A stretch of DNA of 9,038 bases. Source: Candidatus Rokuibacteriota bacterium. Its GTDB lineage: Bacteria > Methylomirabilota > Methylomirabilia > Rokubacteriales > CSP1-6. Both the position numbers and the translations under genes were made by a program. The notes under the pieces were generated by a model. It did no database searches, had not been told where the DNA came from, and worked only from the letters and a program-made list of their open reading frames with translations. Shown in pieces: positions 1-6,306 of the stretch. Each line of letters begins with the position of its first letter. The stretch's first letter is position 1. The DNA is taken from the NCBI GenBank assembly GCA_016179165.1, contig JACORX010000450.1:1-9038 (forward strand), in the 5' to 3' direction.

Positions 1-1242
1 CTTCTCGGCCGCCTGCTGGGGGCCGCCGGCGGTGGGCCCGCCGGCGCGCACGCGGGAGAGCAGCGCGAAACCGATGAGGAAGAACAGCCCGACGGCGACG
101 ATGCCGAGCCGCTGGTTGCCGCCGGCGGCGTGCGAGATCCCACCGAATACGAGCGGGCCGATGACGGCGGCGCTCTTGCCGCAGAGGCTGTAGAAGCCGA
201 AGATCTCGGCCTCCATGCCGCGCGGGATCAACGTGCTGAGAAAAGTCCGGCTCGCCGCCTGGACGGCGCCGAGTCCCGTGCCCGCCACGACAGCCAGGAC
301 CCAGAACTGCCCCGGCGTCTCGACGAAATAGGCCGCGATGACGATGGCGGTCCACTGGAAGAGCGTCACCATCACCACGCGCTTGGGGCCGATCCGGTCG
401 GTCGGCCTGGCCCAGGCGAGCGCCCCCAGGAGCGCCGAGACCTGGACGACGATGTACAGCACGATCAGGCGGTCCATGGGGAAGCCCAGCGTCTGGGCCG
501 CAAAGATGGCAGAGAAGCCCACCACGGTGTTAACGCCGTCCTCGTACACGAAGTAGGCGCCGAGGAAGCGGCGCAGGTCCCGGAGCCCCAAGATCTTGCG
601 GGCCGTGGCGAGCACGTCCGCCCAACCCTGGCGCGCCGCCGCGCGGACGGGCAGCCGGCCGGGCGGCGGCTGGGGCAGCAAGACGAAGGCGGGAAGGGAG
701 AAGACGGCGAAGAGCGCGGCCGTGCAGAGAAACGCGCCCCCGTAGGCCTTGGCGCGCACGAAAGGCAGCGCGGCCAGGAGCGCCGCGATAGAGCCCGCGT
801 AGCCGACGGCGAAGCCCCACGCCGACACGCGCCCCTGGTGGCTGCGCGGCGCGAGCTCAGGTAGGTAGGCATTGTAGTAGACGAGGGCGCTCTCGTAGCC
901 CACGTTACCGAGCACGCCCAGGACAAATCCCCAGACGACCATGCCGGGCTCGACCGTGGCCATGAGCGCCGTCGCCGTCACCGACAGCGCGGAGAAACCG
1001 ATGAAGAGCGGGCGCCGTATGCCCGCGCGGTCGGCGATCCCGCCGAGGAAGGGCGACGTGACGGCGACCATCGCCATGGAGACCGAGATGACGCGCCCCC
1101 ACCAGAGGTCGCCGGCCCCCGCGTCGTTGCCCACGACGCCCAGGGCGTAGTAGGCGCCATAGATCGTGGCAAAGATGACTGCCGCGAACGCCGAGTTGGC
1201 GAAGTCGTACAGCGTCCAGGCGGCGACGGCACGGGTGTTCAT
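1..1242 (-). CDS. UMF1/Atg22-type MFS permease, 3' end cut by window edge
   Basis: Multi-pass membrane permease of the major facilitator superfamily, UMF1 branch (related to the Atg22 vacuolar effluxer). The bacterial substrate is generally unknown. 414 codons are open from ATG at 1242 to the left edge with no stop. Hallmarks of the branch are visible: YDFANSAF at residues 12-19 in helix 1, the MFS loop SPFLGGIADRAG at about 63-74, and YYNAYLPELAP at about 122-132. Alternating hydrophobic stretches cover nearly the whole chain. The last visible residues, after a hydrophobic helix, are a Gly/Ala/Pro/Gln-rich tail, so only a few residues should be missing. A weak GAGAAG lies 8 bases before the ATG. 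It follows the beta-CASP gene after a 114-base gap containing a tandem repeat, so it may be the last gene of the run or separately expressed. Family assignment is firm; role is not inferable. Confidence 0.9.
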   Translation of the reverse strand, partial: MNTRAVAAWTLYDFANSAFAAVIFATIYGAYYALGVVGNDAGAGDLWWGRVISVSMAMVAVTSPFLGGIADRAGIRRPLFIGFSALSVTATALMATVEPGMVVWGFVLGVLGNVGYESALVYYNAYLPELAPRSHQGRVSAWGFAVGYAGSIAALLAALPFVRAKAYGGAFLCTAALFAVFSLPAFVLLPQPPPGRLPVRAAARQGWADVLATARKILGLRDLRRFLGAYFVYEDGVNTVVGFSAIFAAQTLGFPMDRLIVLYIVVQVSALLGALAWARPTDRIGPKRVVMVTLFQWTAIVIAAYFVETPGQFWVLAVVAGTGLGAVQAASRTFLSTLIPRGMEAEIFGFYSLCGKSAAVIGPLVFGGISHAAGGNQRLGIVAVGLFFLIGFALLSRVRAGGPTAGGPQQAAEK

Positions 1243-1285
1243 GGCGCGGTCTTCTCGAGCACGGGTTCCGGGACCAGCGGCCGCG

Positions 1286-1300
1286 ACCGGAAGATCCGGT
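1286..1300. repeat. small perfect inverted repeat upstream of the permease gene
   Basis: ACCGGA and TCCGGT flank a 3-base centre, giving a perfect 6-bp dyad 44 bases upstream of the permease ATG. It could be a short hairpin or an operator-like site, but a repeat of this size occurs often by chance in GC-rich DNA. No T-run follows it on either strand, so it is not an intrinsic terminator. Confidence 0.35.
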
Positions 1301-1311
1301 GGCCGGCAGGC

Positions 1312-1360
1312 TCAGCCCCAGGGGGGTCAGCCCCAGGGGGGTCAGCCCCAGGGGGGTCAG
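1312..1360. repeat. 15-bp tandem repeat beginning at the beta-CASP stop codon
   Basis: About 3.3 head-to-tail copies of the 15-base unit GGGGGGTCAGCCCCA (plus strand), with identical full copies. Read on the minus strand, each unit carries TGA, and because the period is a multiple of three the four TGA codons (at 1357, 1342, 1327 and 1312) are all in the frame of the beta-CASP gene: its own stop plus three backups. Each unit also contains the dyads CCCCAGGGG and GGGGTCAGCCCC, so the transcript can form a chain of short GC hairpins. The plus strand has three G6 runs. Most likely a small replication-slippage minisatellite; any role in termination or mRNA 3' stability is inference. Confidence 0.9.
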
Positions 1361-2739
1361 CCAAGGTCGACGCGCTGCCCGTCTTGCGCCACGACAGCAC
1401 GCCACTTGAGCTGCGAGGCAATCCGCGCCTGGAGCGCCGCGGCCGCGTCGGGCTCGCCGTGGACGATGTAGGTCGTCTGGGGCGGGCGTGTGAAACCGCC
1501 CAGCCAGCGGAGGATCTCCCCCTGGTCGGCGTGAGCCGAATAGGAATCGCTGACCATGATGGCGGCGCGCACCGGCACGCTCTGCCCGAGCATCTTCACC
1601 TCGCGCGCGCCTTCCCGCAGCAGGCGGCCGCGCGTGCCGGCGGCCTGATACCCGACGAAGAGTACCGTGGTCCGCTCGTCCGGGAGCCGGCGGACGAAGT
1701 GGTGGAGGATGCGGCCGCCCGTCGCCATGCCGCTGCCGGCGATGATGATGCCGGGCCCCTCGGTGTCGTTCAGGCGCTTGGAATCATCCGGCGTCTTGCA
1801 GATGCGCAGCTGCTTCGGCGCGAAGGGCCGCTCACCCGACGCCTCGACGCGCTTGAGGTCCTGGTCGTGCTCCTCTGGATGCCTGGCGTAGGTCACGGTC
1901 GCCTCGATGGCCATCGGGCTGTCGAGGTAGACGGGCAGCGAAGGGATGCGGACGGCGTCCTCGAGCTCGCGCAGATCGTAAAGGATCTCCTGCGAGCGCC
2001 CGACCGCGAAGGCCGGGATCAGGAGCCAGCCCTTCTTCTCAACTGTTCGCTGAACGGCGGCAGTGAGTCTGTCGCGGTGGTCGCCGGCCGGATGGAGGCG
2101 ATTGCCGTACGTCGACTCGACCAGCAGCACGTCGGCCGCGGGCACGGGATCCGGGTCGCGCATGATCGGCACGCCGTAGCGGCCCAGGTCGCCCGAGAAC
2201 ACGAGGGTCCGCCCGTTGATCGAGACCTCGACCAACCCCGCGCCCAGGATGTGTCCGGCGTTGATGAAGCGCGCGCTGACGCCCTGCGCCGGGCTGAAGG
2301 TGGCGTCGAAGCCGACGGGTCTGACCTGGGTCAGGACCCGATCCGCGTCCGCCGTGGTGAAGAGCGGTAGCGCCGGCCGGTGCTTCGACGTCTGATGACG
2401 GTTGGCGAACTGGGCCTGTTCTTCCTGAAGGTGCGCCGCGTCGGGCAGCATGATCTTGAGGAGGTCGGCGGTGCCCGGCGTGCAGTAGATCGGCCCCCTG
2501 AAGCCCTCGCGGCCGAGGCGCGGGAGCGCGCCCGAGTGGTCGATGTGAGCGTGACTCAGGAGGACGCCGCCGATGGACGCCGCCGGCACGGGGCACGGCG
2601 CCCAGTTACGCAGACGCAGCTCCTTGAGTCCCTGGAACAGGCCGCAGTCGAGGAGGAGGCGCGTCTGCTCCGACTGCAGGTAATGCTTGGAGCCCGTGAC
2701 AGTCCCGGCTGCTCCTAGAAACGTGAGCGTCGCGCTCAT
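1357..2739 (-). CDS. beta-CASP metallo-beta-lactamase RNase-like protein (YSH1/CPSF73 type)
   Basis: 460-residue cytosolic protein of the prokaryotic beta-CASP nuclease family (COG1236-like), whose characterised members are zinc-dependent RNA endo- or exonucleases. Metallo-beta-lactamase motifs are complete: HAHIDH at 63-68 (motif 2), GHILGA at 162-167 (motif 3 His) and SGDLG at 182-186 (motif 4 Asp). The beta-CASP insert follows, with ESTYGNR at 208-214, IPAFAVGRSQE at 241-251, YLDSPMA at 271-277 and SGMATGGR at 336-343. The C-terminal motifs B and C are His403 in SAHAD and His428 in HGEP. All expected metal and catalytic residues are present and the length is normal. The ATG at 2739 overlaps the thiI stop as ATGA; no Shine-Dalgarno precedes it, so translation probably depends on ribosomes finishing thiI. 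The same frame stays open another 348 codons upstream over thiI, but that part lacks family similarity. Confidence 0.93.
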   Translation of the reverse strand: MSATLTFLGAAGTVTGSKHYLQSEQTRLLLDCGLFQGLKELRLRNWAPCPVPAASIGGVLLSHAHIDHSGALPRLGREGFRGPIYCTPGTADLLKIMLPDAAHLQEEQAQFANRHQTSKHRPALPLFTTADADRVLTQVRPVGFDATFSPAQGVSARFINAGHILGAGLVEVSINGRTLVFSGDLGRYGVPIMRDPDPVPAADVLLVESTYGNRLHPAGDHRDRLTAAVQRTVEKKGWLLIPAFAVGRSQEILYDLRELEDAVRIPSLPVYLDSPMAIEATVTYARHPEEHDQDLKRVEASGERPFAPKQLRICKTPDDSKRLNDTEGPGIIIAGSGMATGGRILHHFVRRLPDERTTVLFVGYQAAGTRGRLLREGAREVKMLGQSVPVRAAIMVSDSYSAHADQGEILRWLGGFTRPPQTTYIVHGEPDAAAALQARIASQLKWRAVVAQDGQRVDLG

Positions 2740-3983
2740 GAGACGGGCGGCGGGGCCACGCGACGGCGCGGCGCGGGCCGGGCCGGATGCGTCCCGGCAC
2801 CGAGCGGGAAGTCGAAGGTCTCCATGGTGGCGGCCTCGACGCCCGCCCTCACGAGGGCCGAGATGTCGAGCCGCGATTCCATATCGGCGACCTCCTCCTG
2901 GCTCAGCCGTGTGCCCGGGTGCGCCGGCACGAAGAGGGTGCAACAGTCTGCGTCGGCCTCGTTGGAGATCTCGAGGGTGTCGAGCCGCCGGGCCTCGTCG
3001 GTGATCTCGATCTTGTCCATCCCGATCAGCGGGCGCAGGACGGGCAGCAGGGCGACCTCGTCGATGCGCGCCAGGTTGTGGAGCGTCTGCGAGGCAACCT
3101 GCCCGAGGCTCTCGCCCGTGACGAGCGCCTGCGCCCCCGACTGGCGCGCCAGCGCCTCCGCGATGCGGACCATGAGACGCCGGTAGACGACCACGCGTGC
3201 CATGGGGCTGACCGCCAGCACCACCTCGCGCTGGATCTCGCCGAACGGCACGAGATAGAGGCGCGAGACGTACTGCCACTGGGTCAGCCGCGAGACCAAC
3301 TGCCGCACCTTCCGGACGGACGTGTCGGGCAGGTACGGCACGCTGTGGAAGTGGACGAAGAGGACGCGGCAGCCGCGCTTGATCATGCGCCAGGAGGCCA
3401 CGGGCGAATCGATGCCGCCGGAGATCAGCGCCGCCACCGTGCCGCCCGAGCCCACCGGCAGCCCGCCCGGGCCCGGCCGGCGGTCGGGATAGACGAAGGC
3501 CTCGTGGGGCAGCACCTCGACGTGGACGTTGAGCCCCGCGTGGTGGAGATCCACACGCGCGTCGGGCCGTCTCGCAAGCACGTGGGCGCCCAGCTCGCGG
3601 TTGAGATCGGTGGACGTCAGCGGGAAGGTCTTGAAGGCGCGCCGTGCCGTGATGCGGAAGGAGGTGAAGGTCTGCCGGTCGATCACGTGATCCACCGCGG
3701 CCTTGATCCTGTCCAGGGCCGAGCCTGTCCGCACTGCGAGGGCCGTATTCGCGATGCCGCAAACCCGGTCGAGCCGCTCCCACACGCCCTGCGGCTCCGG
3801 AGTGCCCTCGAGGTCGAGCACGATGCGCCCGGGCAGCTGGACCACGCGAACGGGCCCCAGGTCGCTCACCGCGCGCGCGAGGTTTTCCTGGAGCCTGCGG
3901 AGGAAGAGCGGGCGGTTCCCGCGCTTGAGGCTGATCTCGTGGTAGTGAACGATCACGCAGGGCGAGAGGCCTGTCCGGCTCAC
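2736..3983 (-). CDS. thiI: tRNA 4-thiouridine synthase ThiI, short form without rhodanese domain
   Basis: Adenylates U8 of tRNA with ATP and exchanges oxygen for sulfur to make 4-thiouridine; in some bacteria ThiI also feeds sulfur to thiamine thiazole synthesis. 415 residues. An N-terminal ferredoxin-like and THUMP region spans about 8-170 (HYHEISLKRGNR at 14-25, VCGIANT at 74-80), followed by a PP-loop ATPase domain with ALISGGIDSPVAS at 185-197 and TGESLGQVASQT at 289-300. A Cys-Cys pair lies at 347-348 within DCCTLFVPAHP. The E. coli C-terminal rhodanese domain is absent, as in Bacillus-like short ThiI; instead the chain ends in a Pro/Arg-rich tail (about 396-415). The GTG start at 3983 is fixed by a GGAGG 7 bases upstream and a GTGA overlap with the preceding small ORF. 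Its own stop overlaps the next start (ATGA). No cysteine desulfurase partner is encoded in the window. Confidence 0.96.
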   Translation of the reverse strand: MSRTGLSPCVIVHYHEISLKRGNRPLFLRRLQENLARAVSDLGPVRVVQLPGRIVLDLEGTPEPQGVWERLDRVCGIANTALAVRTGSALDRIKAAVDHVIDRQTFTSFRITARRAFKTFPLTSTDLNRELGAHVLARRPDARVDLHHAGLNVHVEVLPHEAFVYPDRRPGPGGLPVGSGGTVAALISGGIDSPVASWRMIKRGCRVLFVHFHSVPYLPDTSVRKVRQLVSRLTQWQYVSRLYLVPFGEIQREVVLAVSPMARVVVYRRLMVRIAEALARQSGAQALVTGESLGQVASQTLHNLARIDEVALLPVLRPLIGMDKIEITDEARRLDTLEISNEADADCCTLFVPAHPGTRLSQEEVADMESRLDISALVRAGVEAATMETFDFPLGAGTHPARPAPRRRVAPPPVS

Positions 3984-4111
3984 GGCTCGGCCTCCGGGCG
4001 GCGGGGGTGCTTGGGACGCCGCCGGTACGCGGTCTTGGGCACCTCGACCTTCGGCGGCTTGCGCGGCATCGGCTTGCGGACGCGGGCGTGGACGGGTTTC
4101 TTTGCCTTCAC
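3980..4111 (-). CDS. 43-residue very basic Pro/Lys/Arg-rich small ORF, unrecognised
   Basis: Candidate small protein with 8 Lys, 8 Arg, 10 Pro, 2 His and only 3 Glu among 43 residues, and no hydrophobic stretch, so probably disordered and able to bind nucleic acid if made. GTG start at 4111 begins 4 bases after the TAG of the preceding gene; the stop overlaps the thiI GTG as GTGA. This exact fit between two coupled neighbours, and the placement before a tRNA-binding enzyme, argues for a real gene. Against it: no good Shine-Dalgarno, small size, and a composition that a GC-rich strand can give by chance. An internal ATG at codon 15 would give 29 residues. I recognise no family and assign no function. 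An alternative is a translated leader that only delivers ribosomes to thiI. Confidence 0.5.
   Translation of the reverse strand: MKAKKPVHARVRKPMPRKPPKVEVPKTAYRRRPKHPRRPEAEP
3991..3995 (-). promoter_or_regulatory. Shine-Dalgarno of thiI
   Basis: GGAGG on the minus strand, 7 bases before the GTG at 3983. It is the strongest ribosome binding site near that start and supports GTG as the true thiI start. It lies inside the last codons of the upstream small ORF. Confidence 0.75.
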
Positions 4112-4115
4112 CCGC

Positions 4116-4431
4116 CTAGTATAGCCCGCCGGGGAACGTGTTCATGCCGGCATGGCGGCCGGGGGCGCGATACATCTCCACGTCCACGAGAAGCGCCGGG
4201 TCACGGTCTTCGGTGGACGAGCGCACCTCGACGCCAGGGCTTGTCGGCGGGCGCCGTGATCCTCACGAGGCGCGTGCCCTTCGGTCCCTTGAGCGTGCGC
4301 GGGTCGATGGCGAAGCGGTCGAGCATCTGCTCGGGCACGAGGTGGAGGTAGTGCGCCTCGACCATCTCGCGCGGCAGGTGGTTGATCTCCTGGATCGAGG
4401 AGAGCCCGAGGCCGCCGGCCCGTGCGTCCAC
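4116..4431 (-). pseudogene. short unrecognised gene broken by a one-base frameshift
   Basis: From GTG at 4431, one base after the mobA stop, an ordinary-looking protein runs for about 60 codons (SSIQEINHLPREMVEAHYLH near the start, then FAIDPRTLKGPKGTRLVRIT), then as printed ends at 4201 in an Arg-rich garbled stretch. The adjacent frame continues plausibly from about 4240 (GVEVRSSTEDRDPALLVDVE, ending GMNTFPGGLY) to TAG at 4116. That second frame is closed upstream by TGA at 4263-4265, so the switch lies between 4204 and 4262. Removing one C from the CCC at about 4238-4240 gives a continuous 104-residue product. No membrane segment or signal peptide is seen and I recognise no family. The break may be a sequencing or assembly indel, or genuine decay. 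The start is uncertain because the first frame is also open upstream over mobA. Confidence 0.65.
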
Positions 4432-4432
4432 G

Positions 4433-5035
4433 CTAGCGCTCTGCCGAGGCCGCCGCGATGGCCCGCGCCCGCTCGAAATCCTCGGGGGTGTTGACGTTGA
4501 GAAAAACCGTGGCGGGTTCGGCCACGCGCGCGACGTCCTCCTCCGGGATGGCGAGCACCCGCACCTCGTCCCAGAAGCCCGTGATCTTGAGCTGCCCCGC
4601 GCCGAGCCGCCGCTCCATCGGGCCCAGGCACGCCCGCGCATAGCAGGCGTGGAGCGTCTCGTAGTGGGGGCCGACCCGCGGCACCACCACGTCCGCGTCC
4701 CCGGCGCGCGAGGTCACGAGGCGGCAGACGGCGGGGGAGAGGAACGGCATGTCGCAGGCGACGGTGAAGGCGGCCTCCCCGGGCGCCGCCTTGAGCCCCG
4801 AATAGATGCCGCCGAGCGAGCCGCAGTCGGGAAAGACGTCGGGCACCATGGGCAGACCCATCCAGCCGAAGAGATCCGGCGTGTTGGTGACGAGCAGGAG
4901 ATCGTCGGCGACCTGCGCCAGCACGTCGGCGACGCGCTCCACGATGCGACGCCCGCCGACCTCCAGCAGTGCCTTGGTCTCTCCGCCCATCCGCGTGCTC
5001 CTGCCGCCCGCCTGGATCACGCCGGTGAGCCTCAC
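4433..5035 (-). CDS. mobA: molybdenum cofactor guanylyltransferase MobA
   Basis: Transfers GMP from GTP to Mo-molybdopterin to give the guanine dinucleotide cofactor used by DMSO-reductase-family enzymes; cytosolic. 200 residues, normal for the family. The N-terminal nucleotide-binding signature is clear: AGGRSTRMGG at 9-18 followed by Lys21. Further family motifs are CGSLGGIYSGL at 71-81, ACDMPFLS at 93-100 with metal-binding Asp95, YETLHACY at 125-132 and NVNTPEDF at 180-187. GTG start at 5035 overlaps the purD stop as GTGA; the nearest purine-rich site (AGAGGG) is about 13 bases away, so translation probably depends on coupling. Some related enzymes (MocA, or other NTP transferases of this fold) look similar, but the GGIYSGL and DMPFL pattern fits MobA best. 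Its presence implies molybdoenzymes elsewhere in the genome. Confidence 0.92.
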   Translation of the reverse strand: MRLTGVIQAGGRSTRMGGETKALLEVGGRRIVERVADVLAQVADDLLLVTNTPDLFGWMGLPMVPDVFPDCGSLGGIYSGLKAAPGEAAFTVACDMPFLSPAVCRLVTSRAGDADVVVPRVGPHYETLHACYARACLGPMERRLGAGQLKITGFWDEVRVLAIPEEDVARVAEPATVFLNVNTPEDFERARAIAAASAER

Positions 5036-6306
5036 GGGCGGCCGAGGGCCCTCTGGCCGATGTCGCTTCTCCACTGCATGCCGTCGAAGCGGATCCGGCC
5101 GACCGCCTCGTAGGCGCGCGCGACGGCCGAGCGGATGTCGGGCCCCAGCGCCTGGACGCCGAGAACGCGGCCGCCCGCCGTGACGAGGCCGCCGTCGTGG
5201 CGGGCCGTGCCGGCGTGGAAGAGGTTGACGCCGGGAAGCGCCCCGGCGGCGTCGAGGCCGCTGATCGGGTCGCCGACCTTCGGCGCGGCGGGATAGCCGC
5301 GAGAGGCGAGCACGACGCAGACGGAGGACTCGGGGCGCCAGCGAAGCGACGCGGGTAGTCCCCGGCCCCGCGCCACGGCGTCGAACACCGGCAGGATGTC
5401 CTCGTCGAGGCGCGGGAGAATGGCCTGGCACTCGGGATCGCCGAACCGGCAGTTGAACTCGACGACGCGCGGCCCGTCCTTCGTGATCATGAGCCCGACG
5501 TAGAGCACGCCCGCGTAGGGCGCGCCCTCCCTGGCCATCGCCGCGATCGTCGGCGTGACGATCTCGTCCATCACCCGGCGCTCCGCCGCGGCGTCCATAA
5601 CGGGCGCCGGAGAGTACGCGCCCATGCCGCCCGTATTCGGCCCTCGGTCTCCGTCGAAGATGGTCTTGTGGTCCTGGGCAGCCTGGAACGGCAGCGCGGA
5701 CGTCCCGTCGGTGACGACGAAGAAGGACGCCTCCTCCCCTTCCATGAACTCCTCGACCACCACGGTCCGGCCGGCCGCGCCGAACGCGCCGTCTTCCAGG
5801 CAGCGTCGAAGCGCCCCGTCCGCCTCATCGAGCGTGCTGCAGACGATCGCGCCCTTGCCGGCCGCCAGGCCGTCGGCCTTGACGACGAGTGGGGCGCCGA
5901 GCTCCCGGCAGAAGCGGCGCGCGGCGGCCGCGTCCTGGAAGATCTTGAAGCGCGCCGTCGGGATGCCGTAGCGCGCCATGAGATCCTTCGAGAAGACCTT
6001 GGAGCTCTCCAGCCGCGCCGCCGCCTGGCTCGGGCCGAAAACCGCGAGCCCGGCCTCTCCAAGGCGATCCGCGAGACCGAGTGAAAGGGGCAGCTCGGGA
6101 CCGATCACGACCAGATCCGCGCCCTCGCGCTTGGCCAAGGCCACCAGGTTGTCGATCTCGTTGTCCCTGACCGCAGCGCACTCCGCATGGCGCGCGACGC
6201 CGGGGTTACCGGGCGCGGCGACGAGGCGGCCGAGCCGCGGGCTCTGGGCGAGTTTCCACGCGAGCGCGTGCTCGCGGCCGCCGCCGCCTACCAGGAGCAC
6301 CCTCAC
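5032..6306 (-). CDS. purD: phosphoribosylamine-glycine ligase PurD (GAR synthetase)
   Basis: Second step of de novo purine synthesis: ATP-dependent joining of glycine to 5-phosphoribosylamine to form glycinamide ribonucleotide, the substrate of PurN. 424 residues, standard length. An N-terminal Rossmann-like domain starts with LLVGGGGREHALA at 4-16. The ATP-grasp domain shows VVKADGLAAGKGA at 141-153, VVEEFMEGEEASF at 183-195, FDGDRGPNTGGMGAYSP at 217-233 and the metal-binding signature EFNCRFGDPE at 283-292. The C-terminal domain ends with FDGMQWRSDIG at 407-417. GTG start at 6306 has GAGG 7 bases upstream and overlaps the upstream stop as GTGA. The frame stays open upstream to 6699, but that stretch is antisense-like Arg/Gly-rich sequence over the HTH-TPR gene. 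Confidence 0.98.
   Translation of the reverse strand: MRVLLVGGGGREHALAWKLAQSPRLGRLVAAPGNPGVARHAECAAVRDNEIDNLVALAKREGADLVVIGPELPLSLGLADRLGEAGLAVFGPSQAAARLESSKVFSKDLMARYGIPTARFKIFQDAAAARRFCRELGAPLVVKADGLAAGKGAIVCSTLDEADGALRRCLEDGAFGAAGRTVVVEEFMEGEEASFFVVTDGTSALPFQAAQDHKTIFDGDRGPNTGGMGAYSPAPVMDAAAERRVMDEIVTPTIAAMAREGAPYAGVLYVGLMITKDGPRVVEFNCRFGDPECQAILPRLDEDILPVFDAVARGRGLPASLRWRPESSVCVVLASRGYPAAPKVGDPISGLDAAGALPGVNLFHAGTARHDGGLVTAGGRVLGVQALGPDIRSAVARAYEAVGRIRFDGMQWRSDIGQRALGRP

Noticed and set aside
1312..1360. CRISPR-like array
   Set aside because: The units are directly adjacent 15-mers with no spacers, and no cas gene is present.
1384..2370. Plus-strand ORF of 328 codons opposite the beta-CASP gene
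   Set aside because: Antisense shadow; all metallo-beta-lactamase and beta-CASP motifs lie on the other strand.
1357..3783. Single 808-codon minus-strand frame that could suggest a fusion of an unknown domain with the beta-CASP protein
   Set aside because: The upstream 348 codons lie over thiI in another frame and are Arg/Gly/Pro-rich without similarity; the family N-terminus begins at the ATG at 2739.
2787..4124. Long plus-strand ORF of 445 codons opposite thiI
   Set aside because: It is antisense to thiI, rich in Arg/His/Glu/Gly, and resembles no family; a GC-rich genome with strong third-position bias produces such shadow frames.
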